Source of the DNA: Terriglobia bacterium
Lineage (GTDB): Bacteria > Acidobacteriota > Terriglobia > JAJPHL01
DNA length: 64,000 bases
Assembly (NCBI GenBank): GCA_021325275.1
Contig: JAJPHL010000019.1
Span: 1-64,000, forward strand
Direction of reading: 5' to 3'
The position numbers and the translations under genes are program-made. Below the pieces are notes generated by a model. That model did no database searches. It had not been told where the DNA came from and worked only from the letters and a program-made list of their open reading frames with translations. Position 1 is the first letter of the stretch; each line of letters starts with the position of its first letter. This document shows, in pieces, positions 43,178-50,926 of the stretch.

Positions 43178-44376
43178 GCGGCCCTCCGGAATACGAGAAC
43201 CGCGTTCAATCCGCCGAAGGCGAAGGAATTGGACATCGCCCATTCGATTTGCTCCGCGCGCGGCGTGTTTGGGATCACGTCGAGATCGCATTGCGGATCG
43301 CGTTCCGTAAAATTGGCCGTCGGCGGAAGCACGCCGCGATCGAGCGCCAGCGTGGTTGCGATGGCCTCGAGCGCACCCGCCGCGCCGAGCGCGTGTCCGT
43401 GCATGGACTTTGTGGAGCTCACGCCAAGACGTCCCGCGTGCGCGCCGAAAACCGTATGGATCGCCGCCGTCTCCACCGGATCGTTGGCGGGCGTGCCGGT
43501 TCCGTGCGCATTGATGTAGGAAATTGCCTCGGGCGGCGTGTTCGCATCGCCCAGCGCGGCGGTCATTGCACGCGCGGGACCGTCGCTCGACGGCTGGGTG
43601 ATGTGATGCGCGTCGCTGGACATGCCGAAGCCCGCGATTTCAGCGTAGACGCGCGCGCCGCGGGCCCGCGCGGCTTCCAGCGGCTCCAGCACCAGCATCC
43701 CTGCGCCTTCGCCAAGGATCATTCCCCGGCGGTCTTTAGAAAACGGCCGGCAGGTGTCGGGTGATACGACGCGCAGCGCTTCCCACGCTTTCAGAAATCC
43801 CAAGCTGAAGATTGCTTCGCTTCCTCCAGCGATCGCGCAATCGACCGCGCCGGAGCGGACCATCCAGAACGCTTGACCGATGGCGTGATTCGAAGACGCG
43901 CAGGCCGTCGAAACGTTGTAGACCGGACCGCCCACGCCCCACTCTGTGGAGATGCGGCTCGCCGCGGCGTTGGCCATGATGCGCGGAATCGTCATCGGAG
44001 CGATGCGCGGATTGTTGCGTGCGTACAATTCTTCGAACTGGCCGTCTTCCGTTCCAATGCCGCCGACCGAGCAGCCGGTGACAATCGCGGTCTGTGCCGG
44101 CAAACCACGGAGGCCCGCATGAGCGATTGCTTCGCGCGCGGCGATGGCGCCGAATTGCGCGAAGCGATCGAGGAGATCGGCTTCCTTGGCGTCAAAGTGC
44201 GCGGCGGGATCGTAGCCGCGCACCTGCGCTCCATTGGAGAAGCGCAGCGGCGCGGAAATGCCTTCGAGCTTGGCGATTCCCGAACGGCCGGCGGCCAGAG
44301 CGTCCCAAAATTCTTCGCGTGTACGGCCCAGCGCGCTGATCGCGCCCATTCCCGTGATCGCTACACGGCCGGTCAT
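43174..44376 (-). CDS. Beta-ketoacyl-ACP synthase (FabF-like)
   Basis: The 400-residue condensing enzyme has the Cys-His-His triad of the FabF family: Cys159 (in STACASSNHAIG), His291 (in NAHGTGTPAND) and His326 (in STKSMHGHALGAAG), with Lys323. It condenses acyl-enzyme with malonyl-ACP. It starts two bases after the ACP stop and overlaps the TPR gene start, so it is a dedicated partner of that ACP and the type III PKS. No ketoreductase or dehydratase is present, so on its own the operon would make a beta-ketoacyl product. Confidence 0.93.
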   Translation of the reverse strand: MTGRVAITGMGAISALGRTREEFWDALAAGRSGIAKLEGISAPLRFSNGAQVRGYDPAAHFDAKEADLLDRFAQFGAIAAREAIAHAGLRGLPAQTAIVTGCSVGGIGTEDGQFEELYARNNPRIAPMTIPRIMANAAASRISTEWGVGGPVYNVSTACASSNHAIGQAFWMVRSGAVDCAIAGGSEAIFSLGFLKAWEALRVVSPDTCRPFSKDRRGMILGEGAGMLVLEPLEAARARGARVYAEIAGFGMSSDAHHITQPSSDGPARAMTAALGDANTPPEAISYINAHGTGTPANDPVETAAIHTVFGAHAGRLGVSSTKSMHGHALGAAGALEAIATTLALDRGVLPPTANFTERDPQCDLDVIPNTPRAEQIEWAMSNSFAFGGLNAVLVFRRAA

Positions 44377-44378
44377 GA

Positions 44379-44627
44379 CTACGCTGTTCCGCCCGCGAGA
44401 AGTTGGGAGATGCCGTCGACGGCCTCTTTTACCGAAGTGATTTTCTTCGCGGCGTCGTCTGGAATGCTGACTTTGAATTCCTCTTCGAGCGCGAAAAGAA
44501 TGTTGATGCCGTCGAGGGAATCGATCTTCAGTTCCGCGAAGGTGCTCTCCGGTTGGATGGCGGAAGGGTCGAGGCGCTGAGTTTTGGCGATCACAGCGAT
44601 GACTCGCTGCGTAATGTCATCAGGCAA
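44379..44627 (-). CDS. Acyl carrier protein
   Basis: The 82-residue protein has the phosphopantetheine site Ser37 (in ELKIDSLDGINI) in a normal ACP helix bundle with an acidic second helix (FALEEEFKVSIPDD). The start is TTG at 44627, with GGGAG six bases before it. It opens the operon ACP, ketosynthase, TPR, type III PKS. The DSLDGIN site and context suggest a specialised ACP, not the housekeeping AcpP. Confidence 0.92.
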   Translation of the reverse strand: MPDDITQRVIAVIAKTQRLDPSAIQPESTFAELKIDSLDGINILFALEEEFKVSIPDDAAKKITSVKEAVDGISQLLAGGTA

Positions 44628-44656
44628 GGCGATCTCCCAGAACGCGTAATTTCATT

Positions 44657-45718
44657 CTATCGTGCTTTCCACGTTTGCAGGATTTCTCCTGCGGGCGTGG
44701 CGCGGCCCTGTGCGTCGAGTAAGCCGAATTGCTTTGCGCCGCCCGACGCGTTGTCGTAAAGCTGCCAGTAGACCACGTAGGGCGCATGCTGCGGCGACGC
44801 CGCGCCGAGAAACGCACGAAACAGCGGCTCCAGAGGGATTTTCCACTCCCGCGCATAGCCATATTCGCCGATCAATACGTGATGATCGCCGAACACTTCG
44901 CGGCCTAGCGGCGTGAGCCCCGCACGCGTGCGGCGCGCGATGTCGTCGAGGGCTTCATAAATTGTTTCGGGATGTTCTTCCACTTCCCATGCTGAGAACG
45001 AAACGAAATCGTAGTGCAATTTCGGCAAGATGGCGTCGAGCGCCGTGGTTCCGTCCGGTAGTTTTTGCTTCCACAGCTTGATCTCCACTCCGAACAGCAC
45101 TTTCAGTTTGGCCTTCCGATACCGCGCGCGCGCGTTGTCCGCGCCGATCCGTAAGCGATCGAGGTAACGCGCTTCATTGTGGCGATCGCCTCCGGCGCTC
45201 GCGATTTCGCGCAGCTTTTCGTCCGTTTCGTTATTGCTGATCAGCACCACGCGATTCTCGGAGCCGTGCTCGCGATAAAGCATGTCGACGAGGCCGGTCA
45301 TTTGATCGCTCGCCTCGCGCCAGTCGCGCTCCGGTGGAATGCCCGAAGTGAGTTTCATTTCCACCGGGCCTTGGCCGTAGTCGAACACGGGATAGGCCGT
45401 GAGCCAAACCGTGGGAACCTTGGGATTCCTGAACAACGCGCGATAACGCGGCAGCGCGGCGATCTTCGCCAGCGTCACCGGTCCGCGGATTTCCGCAAAC
45501 CGTCCCGGCGCGTTCTCAGGTTTCACATAGTCGTATTTTCCGCCGAGGAAAATGCGAACGGTATCCGCGCCGAACCGTTCGAGCGCCCCGGGGCTGGGCA
45601 GGGCATTGACGGAGCCCGCCCAATCGTAGACGCCCAAGTGCTGCGCCGCGAGGGAACTCACGAACAACGCCGCGATCGCCCGAAAAGTCTTGGCCCCCTG
45701 CCGCGTCATCTTGCGCAT
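44657..45718 (-). CDS. Exported glycosidase-like TIM-barrel protein
   Basis: The 353-residue protein has an N-terminal signal (AIAALFVSSLAAQ) and a pattern that fits clan GH-A TIM-barrel glycosidases: an Asn-Glu pair on the fourth strand (VVLISNNETDEK) and a second glutamate late in the chain (HVLIGEYGYARE). I cannot assign a GH family. The frame begins at 45718, but the ATG at 45709 has an AAGGG nine bases upstream and may be the true start. It lies 30 bases upstream of the ACP gene on the same strand, yet a TAGAAT-type box in the gap gives the ACP operon its own promoter, so common function is uncertain. Confidence 0.65.
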   Translation of the reverse strand: MRKMTRQGAKTFRAIAALFVSSLAAQHLGVYDWAGSVNALPSPGALERFGADTVRIFLGGKYDYVKPENAPGRFAEIRGPVTLAKIAALPRYRALFRNPKVPTVWLTAYPVFDYGQGPVEMKLTSGIPPERDWREASDQMTGLVDMLYREHGSENRVVLISNNETDEKLREIASAGGDRHNEARYLDRLRIGADNARARYRKAKLKVLFGVEIKLWKQKLPDGTTALDAILPKLHYDFVSFSAWEVEEHPETIYEALDDIARRTRAGLTPLGREVFGDHHVLIGEYGYAREWKIPLEPLFRAFLGAASPQHAPYVVYWQLYDNASGGAKQFGLLDAQGRATPAGEILQTWKAR

Positions 45719-45748
45719 CCCTTAATGAAATGCATAAAGACTCTTGTA

Positions 45749-45777
45749 TTGACATGCCCTAAATATGAGCATATCTT
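45749..45777 (+). promoter_or_regulatory. Strong sigma-70-type promoter of the receiver-like gene
   Basis: TTGACA (45749-45754) and TATCTT (45772-45777) are spaced by exactly 17 bases. The -35 hexamer is perfect consensus, the only such match I noticed in this window. The predicted leader is about 28 bases and ends with GGAGG, five bases before the ATG. Confidence 0.8.
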
Positions 45778-45811
45778 GAACGAATCAAAGCGTCCGGGTT
45801 CGGAGGTTGTT

Positions 45812-46231
45812 ATGAGCGCCGATAACCGCGTGATCGCCGTGGTTCCTTCCCCCCAGGAATTCCAGCGGATTTGTGGCATTTTAGCCCAAGATCGCATTTC
45901 CGTCGAGCAAGCGTCCAGCGTGCTGGAGGCCGTGTTGCTTCATGCCTACGCGCGTCTCGGTGATTCGGGTGCGCGTCGCGCGCCCGTTGTGCTGTTCGAT
46001 ATCGATGGCGCTTCCAGCCCCTGGCGCGACGCGCTGGAGCAATTTCGGATGGTCCATCCCGCCTCGCGATTTATCTTTCTCTCGCGCCTCGCCGACGAGA
46101 ACTTATGGCTGGAAGTGCTGAAAGCCGGCGAACACGATCTACTATCGTGCCCCGTAGTCGAATCGGAACTGCGCCACGCGGTCTTGCGTGCTCTCGACCG
46201 TGCGGCTCGTTCGTTGGCGGCCGCGGCCTAG
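45812..46231 (+). CDS. Degenerate receiver-domain-like protein
   Basis: The 139-residue protein has the length and strand-helix pattern of a response-regulator receiver without an output domain. The third strand (PVVLFDIDGASSP) carries Asp63 and Asp65 near the phospho-acceptor place, but the conserved Lys-Pro on the fifth strand is replaced by Cys-Pro (LLSCPVVESELRHAVL) and the N-terminal acid pair is not seen. It is therefore likely not phosphorylated in the normal way. It has a consensus promoter, so strong expression is expected. The long frame before 45812 is a shadow. Confidence 0.65.
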   Translation: MSADNRVIAVVPSPQEFQRICGILAQDRISVEQASSVLEAVLLHAYARLGDSGARRAPVVLFDIDGASSPWRDALEQFRMVHPASRFIFLSRLADENLWLEVLKAGEHDLLSCPVVESELRHAVLRALDRAARSLAAAA

Positions 46232-46312
46232 ACCATGCGTGGTCCGGTGGTCAGTACGAAAGACTCATCGCAGTCCATCTCTTGATTCGGTAAGAGAATC
46301 GATATTCAACGG

Positions 46313-46318
46313 TATAAT
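46313..46318 (+). promoter_or_regulatory. Leaderless-type -10 box of the GT4 gene
   Basis: A perfect TATAAT lies seven bases before the GTG at 46326 and no Shine-Dalgarno is present. It decides the start, since the open frame extends upstream to 46188. Confidence 0.65.
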
Positions 46319-46325
46319 CTCACGC

Positions 46326-47426
46326 GTGGCGAAGCCGCGCGTGATTCACGTGGTCGAATCGTTGGAAGTCGGCGGCGCTGAGAAATTGGTGTCGGACTTT
46401 GCGGTCGGCCGTGGATCGAATGAAACGTCGGTGATTTGTCTGGAGCTCGTCGGCGCGCTCGGCGAGTCGCTGCGCGCGCAGGGATTTCGCGTAGACCTGG
46501 CGGGTCTGGAGCCCAAATGGAAAACCATTGGCCGGGTGCGGGAATTTCTGAAGCGCGATCGTCCCGATATTCTCCATTGTCATAATTTCGCCGCGCATCT
46601 CTATGGCGCGGCGGCGGCGCGACTCACCGGCGGCATCCGCGTGCTGATGACCAAGCACGGTGCGCTGCCTCCTCCGGCCACGTTTGCGGGAACGCTGAAC
46701 GCGTGGCTGGCGCGATCGACGCAGATCGTCGCGGTGTCGAGCGAAGCGGCGCGCGTGATGAAACCCTGGGAGCATCCCGGCGGTCCACCGATCCTGCAAA
46801 TCTCGAACGGTATTTCGCTGGCGCCTTACCGCGATCCGCCGCGGCGCGACGAAGCCCGCCGGCGTCTGGGATGGCCGGCCGGCGCGTTTCTCATCGGCAT
46901 TGTCGCGCGGATCACGCCGATCAAAGGGCATCTGCGATTACTCGACGTGTTCGCGAAAATCGTGCGGCGCGTTCCTCGCGCGATTCTGGTGATCGCCGGC
47001 GACGGATCGGCGCGCGGCGCGGTGGAAGCGCAAATCGCCAAGCTGGGCTTAGAGCAAAACGTTTACGTGCTCGGTGAACGTCGCGATATTCCGTTGATTC
47101 TTGCGGCGCTCGACGTGTTCTGCCTGCCGTCGGAGACCGAGGGCATGCCGATCACGTTGCTGGAGGCGATGGCGGCGGGACGCCCGGTCGTGGTGAGTGC
47201 GGTTGGAGCCATGCCGGAAGTGGTGACCGACGGCGTGTCGGGCTTCGTGGCGCCGCCTTTTGACGCCGCGGCTTTTGAACGCGCGCTCGTCGAATTAGCG
47301 GATCATCCCGAGGAGGCCGAGCGCATGGGGCAGGCGGGACGCGACCGCGTTTTCCGCGATTTCAATGCGGAAACAGCGCTTGAAAACTACGAAGCGCTGT
47401 ATCGGCGGATGCTGAACGGGAAATAA
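46326..47426 (+). CDS. Glycosyltransferase family 4
   Basis: The 366-residue enzyme is a GT-B retaining glycosyltransferase. The acceptor half starts with RVIHVVESLEVGGAEKLV and the donor half has the E-x7-E motif in PSETEGMPITLLEAMAAGRP. Such enzymes build capsule, lipopolysaccharide or exopolysaccharide. It is a single gene with a leaderless-type start at GTG 46326, so it is not in a visible polysaccharide cluster; the GDP-fucose enzyme gene 12 kb away is the only sugar-nucleotide gene in the window. Confidence 0.88.
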   Translation: MAKPRVIHVVESLEVGGAEKLVSDFAVGRGSNETSVICLELVGALGESLRAQGFRVDLAGLEPKWKTIGRVREFLKRDRPDILHCHNFAAHLYGAAAARLTGGIRVLMTKHGALPPPATFAGTLNAWLARSTQIVAVSSEAARVMKPWEHPGGPPILQISNGISLAPYRDPPRRDEARRRLGWPAGAFLIGIVARITPIKGHLRLLDVFAKIVRRVPRAILVIAGDGSARGAVEAQIAKLGLEQNVYVLGERRDIPLILAALDVFCLPSETEGMPITLLEAMAAGRPVVVSAVGAMPEVVTDGVSGFVAPPFDAAAFERALVELADHPEEAERMGQAGRDRVFRDFNAETALENYEALYRRMLNGK

Positions 47427-47450
47427 GACGGACCGGCGAGGACGCCTGTT

Positions 47451-48011
47451 CTACCGTGGCTGCGGAGTTTGCGCGATCATTACTTGCTGCTTGAAATTCG
47501 CGGCCATGTCGGGCGTCAGCCGAACTTCCGTGGGACGCTTCGCCAGACTCATCTGATCGATCTTGTCTTGCAGCTTCAACAACGCATAGAAGAGATTTTC
47601 CGGACGCGGCGGGCAACCGCACACGTACACGTCGGTGGGAACGATCTTGTCCACGCCTTGCAGCACGGCGTAAGTGTTGAACGGTCCGCCGACCGACGAG
47701 CACGCGCCCATGGAAATCACCCACTTCGGATCGGGCATCTGGTCGTAGACGCGCTTCAAAACCGGAGCCATCTTCAGCGTCACCGTTCCGGCCACGATCA
47801 TCAGGTCGGATTGCCGCGGGCTGGGGCGAAAAACTTCCGCGCCGAAACGCGCGATATCGAATCGCGACGTGGTCGAGGCGATCATTTCAATCGCGCAGCA
47901 CGCCAAGCCGAAGGTCATCGGCCAAATGGCGGATTTGCGGGCCCAGTTGAAAACGTAATCGACGGAAGAGATGAGGAAGTTTTTCTCGAAACGATCCTGA
48001 AGATAAGGCAT
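47451..48011 (-). CDS. nuoB: NADH-quinone oxidoreductase subunit B (orphan)
   Basis: The 186-residue protein is the complex I subunit that holds cluster N2, the last iron-sulfur centre before quinone. Its four ligands are present: Cys38 and Cys39 (in [10 protein letters not shown]), Cys104 (in MGACSSVGG) and Cys133 (in CGCPPRPE). The ATG at 48011 ([12 protein letters not shown]) fits homologs better than the GTG at 48032. No other nuo gene is close, so it is either an extra copy or a split complex I locus. A palindrome-array repeat lies directly upstream at 48065. Confidence 0.9.
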   Translation of the reverse strand: MPYLQDRFEKNFLISSVDYVFNWARKSAIWPMTFGLACCAIEMIASTTSRFDIARFGAEVFRPSPRQSDLMIVAGTVTLKMAPVLKRVYDQMPDPKWVISMGACSSVGGPFNTYAVLQGVDKIVPTDVYVCGCPPRPENLFYALLKLQDKIDQMSLAKRPTEVRLTPDMAANFKQQVMIAQTPQPR

Positions 48012-48064
48012 ACCAACGGCATGATACCACACAGGCTATTTGACTTGCTACTTGACTCGCTACC

Positions 48065-48379
48065 GGTAGCGTCTCAATTTGAATTCGATCCCTGTGGAAC
48101 TGTGAGCGAATCGTCTGCGCAGCCGCTTTGTATCTCTTTGTATCAGGGCACGGCTTCAGCCGTGCCGACCCAGACGTGTGGAAATAGTGGGCTTTAGCCC
48201 CCGCAAACAATGGCTGATCCGCAATCCGCCAAGTGCAAAGCCGCAAGCCGCAGGGGCTAAAGCCCCAGGAACAAGGACTGCTGGCGGCACGGCTGAAGCC
48301 GTGCCCTGATACAAAACATGCCTACGCGCAAGGGTTCGATTCCCGCAAATACCGTGATCGGAATTCAAATTGAGCCACC
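48065..48379. repeat. Palindrome-array repeat, family A (copy 2, complete)
   Basis: The element of about 315 bp is bounded by GGTAGCGTCTCAATTTGAAT at the left and, inverted, GGTGGCTCAATTTGAATTCC at the right. Inside are GGCACGGCTTCAGCCGTGCC, a GGGCTTTAGCCC hairpin, GGGGCTAAAGCCCC and GGCACGGCTGAAGCCGTGCC. It matches 1-213 closely, including CAAGGGTTCGATT near the right end. The element abuts the stop of the gene at 48383 and fills the gap to nuoB; it holds no gene. Confidence 0.88.
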
Positions 48380-48382
48380 TTG

Positions 48383-49162
48383 CTACTTCACTGCGACATC
48401 CAACATTGTCAGCCAATATTGTATTGACTGCATGGAGAAGCCGCATAGGATCAGCGCGACGCCGATCACGCCCATGCGCCGCTGCGGCATGCGGTCGGCG
48501 TACCACTCGATGACCGGCGCGAAGGTGGTGGAAACCGCGGTCACGGCGCCGATCACCAGACCGAACTTCAGTCCCAGCGCGACGTAGTCCTGGCGTCCGG
48601 CCAACACCGCCGCGAGCGCCGCGCCGAGCGTGTAGCCAACCGTGCGATTCAACACCGCCAACAGCGCGCGCTTGTTGGTTCGGGGCTTTTTCGACGGCGA
48701 ATAGACCATCGCCGGGCGGATTCCCGCCGCGCGATAGGCGATCACTTGTCCGACCGTACTCATCAAGCCCAACGTCACACCGAAAACGCCACCGTATAAG
48801 TACGCGCCGCCCGCGCCGTGGCCAGTTCCGCGAATCGCGCTCATCGCGGAGTCGTACCAGATGCTGGGCCGCGCGGCGTGGGCTTGTTCCCGGTCGCGCG
48901 ACTCACGCGCAAATTCCCAAGCCAGCGTCATTCCGTGCGTGATGCCTGCCAACACGCCGAACACCAAGCCGAACGCCGCGCCGTATCCCGCACCGAAGAG
49001 CACACCGTAGGTCACGGCGCGCGACAGCGTGCGCAACGGTCCATGAGCGCCGCCCAAAATATCGTAGGCGAGATAGAGTCCTCCGAGGACGTCGAGAAAG
49101 CTGCCGATGATGTTGATCATCGCCAGCGTATGACGATCGACTACCAAGCGACCTCCTTCCAT
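48383..49162 (-). CDS. Multi-pass membrane protein of unknown function
   Basis: I do not recognise this 259-residue protein. It has about six hydrophobic segments: INIIGSFLDVLGGLYLAYDI, a Gly-rich block (GVLFGAGYGAAFGLVFGVL), AYLYGGVFGVTLGLMST, and three in the C-terminal third ending with GVIGVALILCGFSMQSIQYW. A soluble arginine-rich stretch lies near residues 85-105. Its 5' end overlaps the metallo-hydrolase gene by 22 bases, so the two are probably co-transcribed; the ATG at 49120 is an alternative start that removes the overlap. Confidence 0.7.
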   Translation of the reverse strand: MEGGRLVVDRHTLAMINIIGSFLDVLGGLYLAYDILGGAHGPLRTLSRAVTYGVLFGAGYGAAFGLVFGVLAGITHGMTLAWEFARESRDREQAHAARPSIWYDSAMSAIRGTGHGAGGAYLYGGVFGVTLGLMSTVGQVIAYRAAGIRPAMVYSPSKKPRTNKRALLAVLNRTVGYTLGAALAAVLAGRQDYVALGLKFGLVIGAVTAVSTTFAPVIEWYADRMPQRRMGVIGVALILCGFSMQSIQYWLTMLDVAVK

Positions 49163-50091
49163 TCGCCGTTGGCAAGGAATACAAACGATTCCGGCCGTGA
49201 CGCCAATTCGCGACGCGGCGCGTCAATTCGCTCGTCGGCTAGTTGAAACGTACCATGATGAATCGCGATTGTCGTGCGCGCGCCAAGAATTTCGTGCGCG
49301 CGCAGCGCTTCGGCGGGATCTTGATGCACCGGCGACATGAACCATCGCGGCAAGTACGCGCCGACCGGGAGCAACGCGAGGTCGGGCGCGCCGAAACGCG
49401 CGCGGATTTCGGCGTAATGCGAGCCGAACGCCGTGTCGCCGGCGAAGTACACGGTCTTCTTGGCGCACTCGATGATGTAGCCGCACCAAAGCGTTTGGTT
49501 GCGATCACGCGCGCTACGGCTCGAGAAGTGGACCGCCGGTACAGCGTGGATTTTAGCCGCGCCGATCTCCACGGAGTGACCCCAGTCGAGCTCATGCCCT
49601 GGGCCAACCGAATTGCGTTCGAGGAGTCGCGCGACGCCAACAGGCACGACAAACTTTGCCGTGCCGCGTTGTTGAATGCGCCCTAGCGTCGCCAGATCGA
49701 GATGGTCGTAATGGTTGTGGCTGAGCAGCACGATATCGATCCGCGGCAAATCCTCAAAGTGGACGCCGGGATTCCGCTTGCGCTTCGGTCCGGCCCATTG
49801 CACGGGACTGCATCGCAGCGACCATATCGGATCGGTGAGGATGTGCACGTCGCGATGCTGCAACAGCACGGTGGAGTGATTCACAAACGTTATGCGCATC
49901 CGCTCGCCGTCGACCTGCGCGGGCGGAACGCACGGCATCACATCGTCGAAGAACGCGGCTTCGCGCTCGGGACGTGTGGTTAGCTTCCAACGGATCACGC
50001 TCCCCAATCCGTTCAGGTGCGATCCGCCGGGATTGAAGAATCGGCGGCCGTCGAAATGCTTGGGGAACTCGATATCATTTTTCTCCGGCAT
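49141..50091 (-). CDS. Metallo-beta-lactamase-fold hydrolase (NAPE-PLD/UlaG-like)
   Basis: The 316-residue protein has the metal motif HxHxDH (in LLSHNHYDHLD), a further histidine and aspartate (VYFAGDTAF) and a C-terminal histidine (IAIHHGTFQLADE). The N-terminal block FVNHSTVLLQHRDVHILTDP is typical of the NAPE-phospholipase D/UlaG group, which hydrolyses phosphodiesters or lactones. The substrate is unknown. The ATG at 50091 is chosen; the frame can begin at a TTG at 50097. The start lies inside the last codons of the GNAT toxin gene, so read-through is possible. Confidence 0.85.
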   Translation of the reverse strand: MPEKNDIEFPKHFDGRRFFNPGGSHLNGLGSVIRWKLTTRPEREAAFFDDVMPCVPPAQVDGERMRITFVNHSTVLLQHRDVHILTDPIWSLRCSPVQWAGPKRKRNPGVHFEDLPRIDIVLLSHNHYDHLDLATLGRIQQRGTAKFVVPVGVARLLERNSVGPGHELDWGHSVEIGAAKIHAVPAVHFSSRSARDRNQTLWCGYIIECAKKTVYFAGDTAFGSHYAEIRARFGAPDLALLPVGAYLPRWFMSPVHQDPAEALRAHEILGARTTIAIHHGTFQLADERIDAPRRELASRPESFVFLANGEWKEVAW

Positions 50092-50581
50092 TTCCAAGAA
50101 TCCGTTTCGCCTCGTCGACGGTAATGAAAAGCGTCAATGGATCAATCGGGGAAGGGCGGAAGCCGTAGGAGACGTAGAAATTTGCGGCTCGCTCAGAAAT
50201 TGCGTGCACAAGGATTGCCCGGATGCCGGCAATATCGGCTACTTGCGCGGTTCGGAGCACCGCGTCACGCAATAATCCCGCTCCGATTCCGCGCCCGTGG
50301 TGCGATTTGTCCACGGCTAGACGGGCAAGAATCATTACGGGCAGCGGGTCGGGTTGATTGCGACGCAGCCAGCCGGGCGCACCATCGTGGGCAACCGCAC
50401 CGGCGGCCAAACTGTAAAAGCCGACGACTCGGGACTGGACACACACAACATACGTTCGCGACGCACCATTCGATTCATTCTGGATGGCTCGACGCCGAAG
50501 CCAGGAGTCGAGCGCGGGCTCGCCGGAGTCGAACAAAGCAAGTTCATGGTGTTGCGCGAGCGGTTGTGGAGCGCTAATCAC
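50075..50581 (-). CDS. tacT: GNAT acetyltransferase, TacT/AtaT-like toxin
   Basis: The 168-residue GNAT protein resembles toxins that acetylate the amino group of charged tRNAs and block translation. The acetyl-CoA loop is in HHGRGIGAGLLRDA and the C-terminal ISERAANFYVSYGFRP is typical of the group. It starts with GTG two bases after the stop of a DUF1778 antitoxin gene, the normal order in TacAT modules. Which tRNA it would target is not decided by sequence. Its 3' end overlaps the metallo-hydrolase gene. Confidence 0.85.
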   Translation of the reverse strand: MISAPQPLAQHHELALFDSGEPALDSWLRRRAIQNESNGASRTYVVCVQSRVVGFYSLAAGAVAHDGAPGWLRRNQPDPLPVMILARLAVDKSHHGRGIGAGLLRDAVLRTAQVADIAGIRAILVHAISERAANFYVSYGFRPSPIDPLTLFITVDEAKRILGNAGEK

Positions 50582-50583
50582 GC

Positions 50584-50850
50584 TTAACGGCCCCAGGGCG
50601 GCTTGGTGCCTAAGAGCCGGCGCAGTCTTGGATTGTCCTTCGGGGGCCGCGACAGCATTGCGGAGAACCGCTCAAATGCCTTGGGGTCCAACGCGAAGTA
50701 GCGGCGGTCCAGCAGCACCGATTCCGCTTCACGGCAGGCCGTGTCCAGCATGAACTCGGAACGACTGCGGCCAAGCGCGCCGGCGGCGCGGTCGATGAGC
50801 GTTTTTTGCTTCCGCGTCGCGCGGAGGTTAATGATTTCCTGTCGTGCCAT
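50584..50850 (-). CDS. tacA: DUF1778 antitoxin, TacA-like
   Basis: The 88-residue protein has an N-terminal ribbon-helix-helix region (MARQEIINLRATRKQKTLID, about 1-45) for DNA binding and dimer formation, and a C-terminal toxin-binding tail ending PRLRRLLGTKPPWGR. It pairs with the GNAT gene immediately downstream. The ATG at 50850 has AGGGA upstream; the frame extends to a TTG at 50892 across the operator and is rejected. It should repress its own operon with the toxin as co-repressor, as known for the family. Confidence 0.88.
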   Translation of the reverse strand: MARQEIINLRATRKQKTLIDRAAGALGRSRSEFMLDTACREAESVLLDRRYFALDPKAFERFSAMLSRPPKDNPRLRRLLGTKPPWGR

Positions 50851-50882
50851 GGTATTTCCCTGGGGCCGGCATAATTCTCCTC

Positions 50883-50903
50883 GTGTATACAATGATTATA
50901 CAC
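50883..50903 (-). promoter_or_regulatory. Palindromic operator and promoter of the TacAT-like module
   Basis: GTGTATA (50883-50889) and TATACAC (50897-50903) form a perfect 7-bp inverted repeat, with TATAAT on the minus strand (50895-50900) inside it as -10 box. A second, tighter palindrome GTGTACAC follows at 50916-50923. The sites fit autorepression by a ribbon-helix-helix antitoxin. Confidence 0.7.
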
Positions 50904-50926
50904 TGTCCACGCAACGTGTACACAGT

